In this document: piece by piece, positions 12,535 through 21,311 of the stretch
Layout: each line of letters starts with the position of its first letter
Numbering within the stretch: the stretch's first letter is position 1
Source of the DNA: a virus
Reading direction: 5' to 3' (one strand)
Virus record (IMG/VR): IMGVR_UViG_3300032268_000690
Span: 1 to 25,276 of that record
DNA: 25,276 bases
The notes under the pieces: model-generated
Told to the model about the DNA's origin: nothing
The model's database searches: none
The model's input: only the letters and a program-made list of their open reading frames with translations
Translations under genes and position numbers: made by a program

Positions 12535-13976
12535 ACATAGTGCTGGCAAGTGCATTCAGGCACCAACCGCCAGAAGTGAAAAAGGTTATTGAAGCCTATT
12601 GGGGTAATTGGATTGTGAATGATGTGTTTGTACCCTGGATTGAGAATAAGAGCAAGGTCACGCTGTTATATGGCAGCTATGGATCAGGAAAATCGGTTTT
12701 CATAGTTGATCTGTTTTTGAATAAGTGTTTGGATGATAAGTATTTCAGGGGTTATTTCGGAAGGAAAGTTTTAGATACAGTTCGTAACACGGTACATAAA
12801 ACCTTTACCGACCGCATAAAAGAGCGAAAGCTCGAAAAGTTCTTTGTTTATTCTGATAAGCCAAACGGTTCGATGCGAATCCTGTGCAAAAAAAACGGAA
12901 ATGAGTTAATTCCTTTTGGGGCCAGTGATGCAGCTTCTTTGAAATCAATAAAGGATCCGACTCACTTTTTTTGCGAGGAGTTCGACCAGTTTACATTTGA
13001 GGATTTTGGGTTTATCTTCTCCAGGTTAAGGACTGAGAAAGCTGCAACACAGTTTTACGGTGCATTTAATACCGAGAAGATTTATCAAAGCCACTGGATC
13101 CGAAAGATATTCTTTGATGGCGGCTATACTGGGCAGGTGGCTACATTGAAAGCGAATTATACGAGTAACTACTTCATCAATCAGGAGGAGTATTACAAAT
13201 CGCTACAGCTTATTGCCAATGGTAATGCTGCCGTACTCAATGCAATAGCAAACGGCGAATGGGGAGCAATAAGGACCGGTGGTGAGTTTTGGAAATGCTT
13301 CGATGAGTCTAAGCATGTAAAGCCATTGAAGCCCAGAAAGGATACAACCATTCACGTATCACTTGATGAAAACGTGAATCCTTATGTAACTCAGATAGTT
13401 TGGCAGATAAGTGTGGCAGAAAAGAAATTATCACAGGTACATGAGATTTTGAGCAGAAGTCCGGCAAATAATGCGCCCAAAGCGGCAAAGCAGTTTGCGG
13501 ATTGGTTGCACTCAATTGGTTATTCAGACACAGTTTTTGTGTATGGTGATCCATCTGCCGGGAAGCGTTCAACCATCGATGCGAACAACGCCAGTTTTTT
13601 TGATAAGTACATAAGTACGCTGAAGGATTTAGGATTTTCTGTAGTGAGCAGAGTACAGAGGTCGGCACCGGAAGTTTCGCTAAGTGCTGATTTTATTAAT
13701 GCCATCTACGAAAACAACCATGAGGGATGGAGTATTGAGGTCAGCGATATGTGTTTTGGAAGCATCGAGGATTACATTATCGTAAAAGAGGATGCAGAAG
13801 GTAGGATGTTGAAAGCCAAGGAAAAAGATAAGGAAACAGGCGTGACTTATGAGCCACATGGCCACTGTTCAGATGCGAAGCGATACTTTATAACCACCGT
13901 ACTTGAAAAAGAGTTTGTGGCATTTAAGGGAAGGAGAAGGAAAACGGGAAGTATTGCGGTGCCAAGATTAAATTAA
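12531..13976 (+). CDS. terminase large subunit
   Basis: The packaging motor ATPase-nuclease (481 aa). The ATPase domain has Walker A GSYGSGKS (48-55) and Walker B HFFCEEFD (145-152) with the catalytic acidic pair. The C-terminal RNase H-fold nuclease has acidic residues at SLDENVNP (Asp279), VYGDPSAGK (Asp340) and HCSDAKRY (Asp447). Length and order are normal for a phage large terminase. The start is GTG, helped by GGAGG eleven bases upstream, and overlaps the small subunit stop. It cuts phage concatemers and pumps DNA through the portal encoded next. Confidence 0.95.
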   Translation: MNIVLASAFRHQPPEVKKVIEAYWGNWIVNDVFVPWIENKSKVTLLYGSYGSGKSVFIVDLFLNKCLDDKYFRGYFGRKVLDTVRNTVHKTFTDRIKERKLEKFFVYSDKPNGSMRILCKKNGNELIPFGASDAASLKSIKDPTHFFCEEFDQFTFEDFGFIFSRLRTEKAATQFYGAFNTEKIYQSHWIRKIFFDGGYTGQVATLKANYTSNYFINQEEYYKSLQLIANGNAAVLNAIANGEWGAIRTGGEFWKCFDESKHVKPLKPRKDTTIHVSLDENVNPYVTQIVWQISVAEKKLSQVHEILSRSPANNAPKAAKQFADWLHSIGYSDTVFVYGDPSAGKRSTIDANNASFFDKYISTLKDLGFSVVSRVQRSAPEVSLSADFINAIYENNHEGWSIEVSDMCFGSIEDYIIVKEDAEGRMLKAKEKDKETGVTYEPHGHCSDAKRYFITTVLEKEFVAFKGRRRKTGSIAVPRLN

Positions 13977-13987
13977 AAATTATCTCA

Positions 13988-15643
13988 ATGATACTAACCA
14001 TTGATCAGATTGAAAAAGTTTTGAAAGAAAATCAATCGGCTGCAACGCTGATTAAAGCCAGAGAATACCAGCAAAAGATGCGAATGCATCTCTATGGTGA
14101 GCAAATGTCTAATTACCTGCCTGTTATTGGAGGTTTTGAAGCTCCTGCATTGCAGACGCTAAGGGTTAAGTACGCCAAAAGCAACAGGGATTTATTTACC
14201 CGCCTCAGCCGCCCACTCGATAAAGTGTTTAGTGCAAGAGGAGGATCTGTTTATTATAACCTTGAAGGGGAGCAGGAAGATAAAGCAAGGCAGTTTGCAT
14301 CCAATATCCGCAGCGGCATGAGTGTAAAAGATGTGCTCAGTAGTATGTGGCGGTATAGAATGATTGATGATCCAATGGGTATAATGATGATGGAGCTGTT
14401 CCCTATTCAGGAGGCAACAAGGCAGAAACAGATGGGTAATTCAATATGCTACCCCACTTTCAAATCGGTTGCTAATATCCACGAATACCTATGCAATGGT
14501 TCTCAGGTTGAGTTTGTTTTTTTTGTTACGAGCAAGAAAGAGAGGAAAGCTATTGGATTGAAAGAGGATGATACTGTTTACAGGCTTGTTGATGATGCTA
14601 AGGATGTTTACGTCAAGGTTGAAGATGAATCGGTAACACTACATTCTCCATTGATAAACTATTTCGGCAAGGTGCCGGCTATCCTCAATAGCGATATACT
14701 AAGCGAGAGCAATAGTGGAATGATGATGTCATTCTTTGATCAGGTGATTGAGCTGGCAGATGAATTCCTTTTAAAAGGCAGCATTAAAATTACACATGAT
14801 TTCCTTCATGCTTATCCAAAGTATTGGGAGTATGCAGATAGCTGCTCAACTTGTGGCGGTACAAAGTATGTAGATGGTAAGGACTGCCCTGATTGCAAGG
14901 GAACCGGTAAGAACTTCATGAGCAAGGTATCGGATATTAAGCTGCTCGAATGGCCATCAAAGGATGAGCAGGTTTTAACGCCAAATGTTGCCGGTTATGT
15001 ATCGCCATCTGAGGTATACCACAAGATTGCTGGCGAAAGCATGGAGATGCTCGAATCATTGATGAGGTACACAAGATGGGGTGTGCAGGCTGATGTGAAG
15101 CAGGAAGGAATTAAGACCGCTACTCAGATTGTTCAGGATATAAAGCCTGAAGCGGATGTGCTTGAAATAGTGGCAAGGATGGCTGAGAAGCGGCACAAAT
15201 TCCTGGTTGATTTATCTGTAGCTGTAAACATTCAGCCCGGTTACAAAGGATCATCTGTAAATTATGGCAGAAGGTTTATGCTTGAAGGCCCCGATGTGTT
15301 GTGGGAAAAGTATCAAGATGCCAAACTCAAAGGTGTTGCTATTAGCGCACTTGATGATATGCTGTATGATTATTACGAGGCAAAATACGGAACTGATCCC
15401 GTGAAATTATACATAATGCAGAAGCTTACAAAGGTTGAACCATTTGTACACATGACAGCGGAGAAGGTAAAGGCACTTGGAGTTGGATCGTTAGTCCTCA
15501 ATCAGAAAATCTTTTATGGTGAATGGCTTTCAATGCTCAGTCAGGCAGAATTGACGGCATTGGATGAGCAGCAGCTCAGAGATAACTTGAAAGAGTATGC
15601 GGCAGCGCAGGAAATGGCACCAGAGCCTACAGTAATCCAGTAA
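13988..15643 (+). CDS. portal protein with inserted CxxCxG zinc-knuckle
   Basis: Called portal from its place right after the large terminase, its length (551 aa) and its mixed alpha/beta make-up with a long helical clip/stem-like region. Residues 286-307 hold two CxxCxG units, C286STCGG and C300PDCKGTG, spaced like half of a DnaJ cysteine-rich domain, so a zinc ion is probably bound. The insert comes just after a helix that should face the outside of the ring. Twelve portal subunits would form the DNA channel and the neck attachment. No truncation is seen, and the C-terminus is acidic and Gln-rich (EYAAAQEMAPEPTVIQ). Confidence 0.8.
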   Translation: MILTIDQIEKVLKENQSAATLIKAREYQQKMRMHLYGEQMSNYLPVIGGFEAPALQTLRVKYAKSNRDLFTRLSRPLDKVFSARGGSVYYNLEGEQEDKARQFASNIRSGMSVKDVLSSMWRYRMIDDPMGIMMMELFPIQEATRQKQMGNSICYPTFKSVANIHEYLCNGSQVEFVFFVTSKKERKAIGLKEDDTVYRLVDDAKDVYVKVEDESVTLHSPLINYFGKVPAILNSDILSESNSGMMMSFFDQVIELADEFLLKGSIKITHDFLHAYPKYWEYADSCSTCGGTKYVDGKDCPDCKGTGKNFMSKVSDIKLLEWPSKDEQVLTPNVAGYVSPSEVYHKIAGESMEMLESLMRYTRWGVQADVKQEGIKTATQIVQDIKPEADVLEIVARMAEKRHKFLVDLSVAVNIQPGYKGSSVNYGRRFMLEGPDVLWEKYQDAKLKGVAISALDDMLYDYYEAKYGTDPVKLYIMQKLTKVEPFVHMTAEKVKALGVGSLVLNQKIFYGEWLSMLSQAELTALDEQQLRDNLKEYAAAQEMAPEPTVIQ

Positions 15644-15662
15644 TCAATAAACATCAATAAAA

Positions 15663-15923
15663 ATGGGAAAATTACCACAAGCAGCACAACCTGAAAAAGA
15701 AATTGTGCAAGAGCAACCACAAGCAGCACAACCTGAAAAGGCTGCACACTTTGAGGAGTGGAGGATGGAAAAGGAAAAAGGCGAATGGGTAAAAAACAAA
15801 TTGCTCCGTTCTTGCGTGAAGATTACACAAGAAGAAGCTGATGTACTCAACGCTGGTTCCGCCTCATCCGATGGACTCCAGTCAATCATGTATTTATCAC
15901 CTGAAACCAAAGCAGATGCTTAA
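15663..15923 (+). CDS. small late protein with duplicated QAAQPEK segment (86 aa)
   Basis: Not recognised. Residues 5-25 carry two copies of PQAAQPEK separated by EIVQEQ, encoded by 24-base identical repeats. The rest is charged (EEWRMEKEKGEWVKNKLLR) and ends in a region with ITQEEADVLNAGSASSDGLQSIMYL. There are no membrane or catalytic features. It lies between portal and scaffold, where phages often encode a small head protein or a scaffold helper; the scaffold start overlaps its stop by eight bases. Confidence 0.6.
   Translation: MGKLPQAAQPEKEIVQEQPQAAQPEKAAHFEEWRMEKEKGEWVKNKLLRSCVKITQEEADVLNAGSASSDGLQSIMYLSPETKADA
15674..15739 (+). repeat. 24-bp direct repeat within the 86-aa gene
   Basis: The segment 15674-15697 is repeated exactly at 15716-15739 (unit accacaagcagcacaacctg plus aaaa). 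The 42-base period keeps the frame and gives a duplicated PQAAQPEK peptide. Confidence 0.9.
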
Positions 15924-16731
15924 AAACCAAACATTGGAGCAGATTGCCACACTGCTTAAAATCAAAAAGGCAGACTTGGAAGCAGCTATCAAAGCCGAGG
16001 CTGAAACAGATATTGAAATAGATGCCAACCTTCAGACTTTCAGCGAATCAGATCTAAAGACGCTGAAGAACAACAGCTACAAAGAAGGTAAAGCTGCCGG
16101 CATTGAAATGGAAGTTGATGCTGTAAAAAAAGCTGAAGGGCTTGAATTTACCGGTAAAACAGTTGCAGCACTGCTTGAAGCAAAAGCAGCCAAGGTTATT
16201 GCTGATGCAAAGATTGAGCCTGATAAAAAAGTGAAGGAGTTGGAAACGAAAGTAGCCACCCTTACCTCAACCGTATCAGACTATGAATCTCAGATTGCAG
16301 CCAAAGAAGCTGAGGTCAATGGTATTCGTGTAAACAGCGAGCTGTATAAACACATCCCTTCTTTTGGTGATAAAGGCCCTGCCCTTGGTGCAGATGATGT
16401 TATTCAGTTAATGAAGGCATCAGGCTATGAGGCAAAAATGGAAGACACTAAAACCGTGTTTTACAAATCAGGCGCAAAGCTTACTGATAAACTTGGTAAT
16501 GCAGCAGCTCCAAAAGATGTGATCAGTGCTTTTATAGCAGAAAAAAAGTTAGCGCCGGTTGAAGGTGCCGGTGCTGGCGGACGTGGTGCCGGTGATGGAG
16601 GCGGTGCATCAGCCAGTTCACTCACTGCATTAAAGGCAAAATTTACCGCAGAAGGAAAGAGTTTACTTGGCCAAGAGTTCAGCCAAGCAGTGCAGGAAGC
16701 CGCAAAAGCGGATGGATTTGTAATGAGCTAA
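15916..16731 (+). CDS. capsid scaffolding protein
   Basis: The 271-aa product is acidic and largely helical, with a central coiled coil (EPDKKVKELETKVATLTSTVSDYESQIAAKEAEV), a Gly/Ala-rich linker (GAGAGGRGAGDGGGASASS) and a short helical C-terminal end that may bind the capsid protein. This make-up and the position directly before the major capsid gene are typical of phage scaffolds (GP20-type). I start at ATG 15916 (MLKNQTLEQIATLL), because an ATG at 15841 would lengthen the overlap with the previous gene and add an unlike segment. A terminator-like hairpin follows its stop. Confidence 0.75.
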   Translation: MLKNQTLEQIATLLKIKKADLEAAIKAEAETDIEIDANLQTFSESDLKTLKNNSYKEGKAAGIEMEVDAVKKAEGLEFTGKTVAALLEAKAAKVIADAKIEPDKKVKELETKVATLTSTVSDYESQIAAKEAEVNGIRVNSELYKHIPSFGDKGPALGADDVIQLMKASGYEAKMEDTKTVFYKSGAKLTDKLGNAAAPKDVISAFIAEKKLAPVEGAGAGGRGAGDGGGASASSLTALKAKFTAEGKSLLGQEFSQAVQEAAKADGFVMS

Positions 16732-16762
16732 AGATTGTTTTCATAGATTGTTTATTTTAGGG

Positions 16763-16797
16763 TATGCCTCCTGTTTCTACAGGATGCATTTTTATTT
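16763..16797 (+). terminator. rho-independent terminator after the scaffold gene
   Basis: ATGC-C-TCCTGT (16764-16774) pairs with ACAGGA-T-GCAT (16779-16789) around TTCT, ten pairs with one mismatch. It is followed directly by TTTTATTT. It lies between scaffold and major capsid genes and would allow separate, stronger expression of the capsid gene from its own promoter downstream, or attenuate read-through. Confidence 0.7.
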
Positions 16798-16810
16798 GCA
16801 AAAAAATAAA

Positions 16811-16926
16811 GTTGTAATTTTTATTACTTTGAATTATTTGTTTTAATATTGTGGTCTACAGAGCAAGATATCGCTCAAAAGCTAACCGCCCAAGACGCAG
16901 GGCAACACCAGGGCAAGACGCCGCCC
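16811..16926 (+). promoter_or_regulatory. likely promoter and structured leader of the capsid gene
   Basis: After the terminator, an AT-rich stretch (16801-16850) holds TTTG and TAATATTG elements resembling Bacteroidota promoter boxes, though none is exact. Then follows a GC-richer leader: GAGC (16861) with GCTC (16873), and an alternating GCCC-GGGC-GGGC-GCCC series (16888, 16900, 16911, 16923) with CAAGACG twice (16891 and 16914). These can form competing stems. The whole gap 16732-16970 has no convincing gene; an open frame from a GTG at 16851 that runs into the capsid gene is rich in Arg and looks like chance. Confidence 0.4.
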
Positions 16927-16970
16927 ACATAGACCTCAACCACTTTTCAAAACATTTTAAATTTTTAATA

Positions 16971-17990
16971 ATGGCAAATTTCGATGTGTCGAACTTGCTC
17001 ACCGCTCAAACGATGGTGAATGCAATTTACCAAAATCCCGAAATGAGGATGAAGCCCGCACCAGCCTTTGGACTGTTGACCTCAAATGATGCACTCATCA
17101 TCGGAGCTAAAACCCTTCGCACAAGGGAAGACAGGGCTATAGAAGCCCATTTGCTTGCTCGCACAAAGCGTTCAAGTGGTTCTACAAGAACCCACAATCA
17201 CACTGGAACTATCGATGACAGCCAAAAAATAACGCTTAACTGGACTACCAAATCAGATAAGTTCGCAATTTCTTTGAAGCTGCTTGACAGATCCGTATTT
17301 GATTTCAATACTGTTTTCGCCAATAAAATGGTGCAGGCTTGCATGAACGTATTGGAAGACAAAGAAACCGAAGCAATCGCTTATCTACGTGCCCAGCGTG
17401 CCACTCAGCAGCCATCAGGCCTTAAAGGCGGAACTTTTACTGCTGCAACCAATGCTATCGACATAGATGCAGCCAATGCTATTGTTTTCTATCAGCGTTT
17501 GAAATCAGTAATGCGCCAAAACTATTTTGGTGGGCAAATTGACGTTATCGCCGATAGCAATATGCAAGCAGCTGCTGAAAGGCTTGCTGCCCAAGGAGTA
17601 GGTAATGCAGCCAACACAGCATTCCAGTTTGCCGGCCTTCGTATTGTTGAATCAGTTGAACTTAATGATGCCAACTATGCAGATGGTATCGTTTTAGCAA
17701 TGCCATCGCAGTCCGCATCCGCTCTTAACTGGATTCCACAACAAAACAGAAACGGATACGGTGACTACAACAGTTTCGTTGGTGGTTACGGCACTTTCAG
17801 TTTTGCCGGTTACACATTTGCTGTTCATGGTTATGCTCAGCGTGCTGACACCAGCGCATCCAACGGTAATTCGCAGGACGTTTCTTTGGAGTTTGAAGTT
17901 TCATTTGATACTTCATACAACAAAGCTCCTTTGAGCTTCACCACAGGCCGCACTGATAGCGTAATCCTTCAGTTTGGACAAACCTCTTAA
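16971..17990 (+). CDS. major capsid protein
   Basis: The 339-aa product starts at ATG 16971 (MANFDVSNLLTAQTMV) after an AT-rich leader. It has the expected profile of an HK97-fold coat protein: an N-arm, a central alpha/beta region (ITLNWTTKSDKFAISLKLLDRSVFD; NVLEDKETEAIAYLRAQR), an A-domain-like part with IDVIADSNMQAAAERLAAQG, and late beta strands. The place after the scaffold and before head-tail genes supports this strongly. No protease or delta-domain is fused. It should be the most abundant late product, which fits its private leader and the terminator upstream. Confidence 0.85.
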   Translation: MANFDVSNLLTAQTMVNAIYQNPEMRMKPAPAFGLLTSNDALIIGAKTLRTREDRAIEAHLLARTKRSSGSTRTHNHTGTIDDSQKITLNWTTKSDKFAISLKLLDRSVFDFNTVFANKMVQACMNVLEDKETEAIAYLRAQRATQQPSGLKGGTFTAATNAIDIDAANAIVFYQRLKSVMRQNYFGGQIDVIADSNMQAAAERLAAQGVGNAANTAFQFAGLRIVESVELNDANYADGIVLAMPSQSASALNWIPQQNRNGYGDYNSFVGGYGTFSFAGYTFAVHGYAQRADTSASNGNSQDVSLEFEVSFDTSYNKAPLSFTTGRTDSVILQFGQTS

Positions 17991-18016
17991 TTCACCATTG
18001 TAAAAGAAAAAGTAAA

Positions 18017-18418
18017 ATGAAAAAATTGCTAATGCTGTTCATCTTGGTTATTTCTTTCGGAATTGCAAATGCTCAACGTGGAACTACGTTGCAGTTATTG
18101 GCTGCCGATTCATTGATCAATGTGGACACCACAACCAAAGTATTTGCAACTACTGCTGGCTATCACGGTATCGTGATCAGCCCAATAGTTACAAGGATTT
18201 CAGGAACTGCAGCCGGAAAGGTTTATCTGTATGAATCCTTTGATGGAGTTAATTACAGCGCAGCTCTTGACAGCATCACGCTGAGTAATGCTGTAACTAA
18301 TACCGGAATCTGGAAGAGGACACCACCTTTTGCAAACTTCTACCGAGTACAATTTATAAGTTCCGGTACTTGTTTGCTCGTTCCATTAACCAGATTTGTA
18401 GCTCGTAAATACGACTAA
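18017..18418 (+). CDS. exported small protein with signal peptide, head-tail region (133 aa)
   Basis: Residues 1-19 form a classical Sec signal peptide: MKK, hydrophobic core LLMLFILVISFGI, and ANA|QR as signal peptidase I site. The mature ~114 residues are beta-rich, with SGTAAGKVYLYESFDGVNYSA (a sandwich-like pattern found in phage proteins after the capsid gene) and two exposed-looking edges. There is no lipobox Cys. Export of a protein encoded among virion genes is unusual; it may act in the periplasm or at the cell surface, or the hydrophobic start may be used differently. It begins 26 bases after the capsid gene, and the next gene follows after two bases. Confidence 0.7.
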   Translation: MKKLLMLFILVISFGIANAQRGTTLQLLAADSLINVDTTTKVFATTAGYHGIVISPIVTRISGTAAGKVYLYESFDGVNYSAALDSITLSNAVTNTGIWKRTPPFANFYRVQFISSGTCLLVPLTRFVARKYD

Positions 18419-18420
18419 AA

Positions 18421-19728
18421 ATGACCAAACCAATTGAGATAACAGTAGGCGGTTCCGGGATTTACGATCCAGTTGCAGGGGCAACGGATTGCAATATCTC
18501 AATCATAGCTGGCCAAGATCTTTGGATCAGTAAGCAGGGTTACGGCCCTTATGATTATGCGCTTTACACTGTTATCTCTACTGGTGGCTTTCGATTGATT
18601 GGAAGTACATTTGAAGATGGAGAGAAATGGTTTGTTTTTGCCTTAGGCACTTCATATCAGCTACAATATAGCAGCAATTACACAAATGGATTTAACTATC
18701 CTCAGGTGATTTCTGCTTTGTTTGGCAGGGTTGGTTGGTTACAGTCAGCAGGAGCTCCCGTTTTAAATACAAATAACCTATTCTCAAAAAGCGGAAGGTA
18801 CTTTAATGATGGCAGCTTTCATTCACTTGTTACACTTTCAAATTTGAAACAAGTAATGGAGCTCAATGGCGCCACCGACTTTGAGTTCAATGCTTACCTC
18901 GAAGCATTACAAAGAGGGGTAATCCTTCGTTTACTATCTGCAACATTTGGGGTTCCTGAATTTATTTCTCAGGATATGACCTATACACGTTTTGATAGTA
19001 GCGATAAGCAGATTCAAAATACTGGTGCTTTCACCGGAATAAGAATCTTCCGCCCTTCTTCTCTGAATTATGCAATTCAGATTGATAAGGTAGATCTGTA
19101 TTTTAATGAAGCCAAAACTTTCATGCTGTATCTGTATGAAGACACAAACCCTACTCCCATTTGGAGTACTTCCGTTACCAGTGTTGCAAATGCAAGAACC
19201 ACGGTTAGCATCCCTAATTTAGTGATCAACAATACCAATGGCAGAATACTGTATCTCGGTTATCATCAAGCTGAACTTGGCACTTGTAAAGCGATATCAG
19301 AAACTGATATTGAAACCATTGGCAATCGAATGTATGGAATCGAGTTTTTTAAATGCATTCCGGGAAACTTTTCTCAAGTAAACTATACCGGTGACACAAC
19401 CGGACTTAATGCTCAATTGACTGTTTTTAAAGATCACACTGCTTCCATCACAAGTAAAGCTGGATTGTTCGATAATGCAATCGGGCTTCAAATGGCAGCA
19501 CAGGTAGTTGAGCAGATACTGTTTACAAAGAGAAGTAATTCGGATGAAAGAATACTTGGAGACACAGCCGGCCAGATGCTTGGTTCAATGGCTCTTGATG
19601 GCGTTGCCCCTATTACTGATGGGCCTCAAAGCTATGGATTGAGAAAACAAATCAATGCAGAGCTTATCCGGATGCGGGAATCATTTTTTCCAAAACCTAA
19701 TAAAGGCACAATCCGAAACGTATGTTAG
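18421..19728 (+). CDS. putative virion structural protein (435 aa)
   Basis: Not assigned to a family. The protein is mainly beta-structured (Gly, Ser, Thr, Tyr-rich: VGGSGIYDPVAGATDCN, YALYTVISTGGFRLIGSTF, RIFRPSSLNYAIQIDKVDLYF). It has a helical C-terminal part (NAIGLQMAAQVVEQILFTKR...LRKQINAELIRMRESFF) that may be the contact region for the head-tail interface. The position between capsid and tail terminator genes suggests a connector, decoration or neck protein. It has no signal peptide and no enzymatic motif. The next gene overlaps its stop by seven bases, so it belongs to the same translation chain. Confidence 0.65.
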   Translation: MTKPIEITVGGSGIYDPVAGATDCNISIIAGQDLWISKQGYGPYDYALYTVISTGGFRLIGSTFEDGEKWFVFALGTSYQLQYSSNYTNGFNYPQVISALFGRVGWLQSAGAPVLNTNNLFSKSGRYFNDGSFHSLVTLSNLKQVMELNGATDFEFNAYLEALQRGVILRLLSATFGVPEFISQDMTYTRFDSSDKQIQNTGAFTGIRIFRPSSLNYAIQIDKVDLYFNEAKTFMLYLYEDTNPTPIWSTSVTSVANARTTVSIPNLVINNTNGRILYLGYHQAELGTCKAISETDIETIGNRMYGIEFFKCIPGNFSQVNYTGDTTGLNAQLTVFKDHTASITSKAGLFDNAIGLQMAAQVVEQILFTKRSNSDERILGDTAGQMLGSMALDGVAPITDGPQSYGLRKQINAELIRMRESFFPKPNKGTIRNVC

Positions 19729-20276
19729 TTCTTAGAACAACTCCGGTAGGTATTGATAAGGCTATTCAAGAGCTTCAAGTAAAGCTACATGATGCCCTTG
19801 CTGCTTCCTGGGGAAACGTAAAGTTTTATGGCCGTTGCTACCGTAACCGAAAAGACAATGGATTTGTTGCTGAAGTTTATCTCGGCAACAAGGAGTATAA
19901 GGAAGTCTATTACGATGATGCCTACTCTGCTACTTGTTTTTTCGGTATTTCAGACAGCATACAAATCGCTGAAGTAAACCGGGCAAATGTTCATCTGGTA
20001 TTCTTTGTAAACCTTGATCTTATTAAATCAAGCTCTGAACAAAGGGCTGATGAGGAGGTAAGAACAGAAGTTGCAGCAGTACTTGACGCCGGGCTTTCTC
20101 ATTCAATTCTACAATCTATTGATCTTGGAGTTGAAAGATGTTTAAGGGAATACCCTGGCAATACAATTGATGGACGATTAAAGCATGTAGACATGCACCC
20201 AAAACATTGTTTCCGGATAAATCTGGAAGTTCAATACGAAAATACAACAGGCTGCGAAACTCAAAACAATTTTTAA
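19722..20276 (+). CDS. tail terminator/neck-type protein (184 aa)
   Basis: The protein has a helix at its start (GIDKAIQELQVKLHDALAASW), a beta-rich middle with EVYLGNKEYKEVYYDD, a HLVFFVNLDLIK strand and a helical, then strand-rich end with CFRINLEVQYE. This alpha-beta layout and the place just before the major tail protein fit a tail terminator or head-tail joining protein. Motif evidence is weak; position is the main argument. It overlaps the upstream gene by seven bases, and a 21-base AT-rich gap leads to the tail gene. Confidence 0.6.
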   Translation: MLVLRTTPVGIDKAIQELQVKLHDALAASWGNVKFYGRCYRNRKDNGFVAEVYLGNKEYKEVYYDDAYSATCFFGISDSIQIAEVNRANVHLVFFVNLDLIKSSSEQRADEEVRTEVAAVLDAGLSHSILQSIDLGVERCLREYPGNTIDGRLKHVDMHPKHCFRINLEVQYENTTGCETQNNF

Positions 20277-20297
20277 TTACATTTTAAATTTAAAAAA

Positions 20298-21260
20298 ATG
20301 CCAACGATTCTTAACATTCCGGATTGCGGCGGTACAAAAGGCACTTTTAACAGTGGAATTCCTTTGTGCGACAAAATCCGTAGTAATTTCTATGGCCTTA
20401 TTGGCCTTGATGCGGGTGTTGGTTTCAGTGATGCTGAGACTGCAACTCCTGCTGCTTTTCTATCAGCTTTAACTACCAAAACAAGGGCTGCAAGGGGTGA
20501 CCGTGCTTATCCTCTGTTTGGTATCTGGTCGAATTTTGAAGATCAGCGTAAAGAGCGTACACAAGGATCTGCAGGTAACCTTACCAATGTTGATATCACC
20601 TTGGTTGATGGCCTTCCGGCTTTCGCCTTGCAGCATCGTAAAGGAGATATCATGCAGGCTAAGCTCATTGCAGCTCAGAATGCAGGTATGACCTGGCTGG
20701 TAGTGGATGATAAGTACACCGTTTACGGAACTTATTCCGCTTCTCAGTTCACCGGCTATTCAACTGCTGATGTGTATGCAGGTTTGCCTTTCTTCGGAAA
20801 CAATGGCCAGCCTTCTTACTATCCGTTTGAAATCAAATTCGGTAGCATTACTGAGTGGAAAGAAAATGCACGTTTTCTTCAAATGGGTTCTTCTCTCGTA
20901 GGTGTAACAGGTCTTCGTAATGTAAGCCTGGAGAAGTTCAGCTTTGCGACAAATGTGTTGAAATTGATTGTAACTGCTGAAGGAGGAACTAACCTCTCTA
21001 CTGCATTTGACACTGAACTTGCCCAGGCTAATGCAATCACTGTGGAAAACAAGGTGGCGGGAACTTCTGCTACAGTTTCTGCTACTTATGATAGCACAAA
21101 CAAGGTGATGAGCCTTACGCTGTCAGGTACTCCGTTTACTGGTGCCGCAACCGGGGCTATTTTCACCGTCAATCTTGCATCTGCCGCTGCTCTTGCAGCA
21201 TTGGCAGCACCAATCGATGGTTACGAATCGCTTGGTGCAATTGAAGTGGCTAAACCTTAA
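20298..21260 (+). CDS. major tail (tube) protein, probable
   Basis: The 320-aa product is beta-rich with few Cys, with two early ones (PDCGG, PLCDK). It has a core of DVTL-like strands (NVDITLVDGLPAFALQHRKGDIMQAKLIA, KFGSITEWKENARFLQMG), followed by an Ala/Thr/Ser-rich C-terminal domain with ATVSATYDSTNKVMSLTLSG that could be an Ig-like decoration. It lies between tail terminator and tail-assembly genes, and the tape measure follows 1.4 kb later. The presence of one tube-like protein and no sheath argues for a siphovirus. A strong hairpin follows the stop. Confidence 0.65.
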   Translation: MPTILNIPDCGGTKGTFNSGIPLCDKIRSNFYGLIGLDAGVGFSDAETATPAAFLSALTTKTRAARGDRAYPLFGIWSNFEDQRKERTQGSAGNLTNVDITLVDGLPAFALQHRKGDIMQAKLIAAQNAGMTWLVVDDKYTVYGTYSASQFTGYSTADVYAGLPFFGNNGQPSYYPFEIKFGSITEWKENARFLQMGSSLVGVTGLRNVSLEKFSFATNVLKLIVTAEGGTNLSTAFDTELAQANAITVENKVAGTSATVSATYDSTNKVMSLTLSGTPFTGAATGAIFTVNLASAAALAALAAPIDGYESLGAIEVAKP

Positions 21261-21267
21261 TGAAATT

Positions 21268-21295
21268 TGGCAGCATTCCTTTTGGGGTGCTGCCA
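21268..21295 (+). terminator. strong hairpin after the major tail gene
   Basis: TGGCAGCATTCC (21268-21279) pairs with GGGGTGCTGCCA (21284-21295) around TTTT, twelve pairs, two of them G-U. The bases after it (TTATAAAAC) are AT-rich without a proper T-run, so termination may be partial. It can also protect the abundant tail mRNA from 3' decay. Confidence 0.5.
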
Positions 21296-21311
21296 TTATA
21301 AAACTTAAATC

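Noticed and set aside
16851-16970. N-terminal extension of the capsid protein from a GTG
   Set aside because: The added 40 residues are Arg-rich, match structured leader sequence and lie upstream of a well-placed ATG with AT-rich leader.
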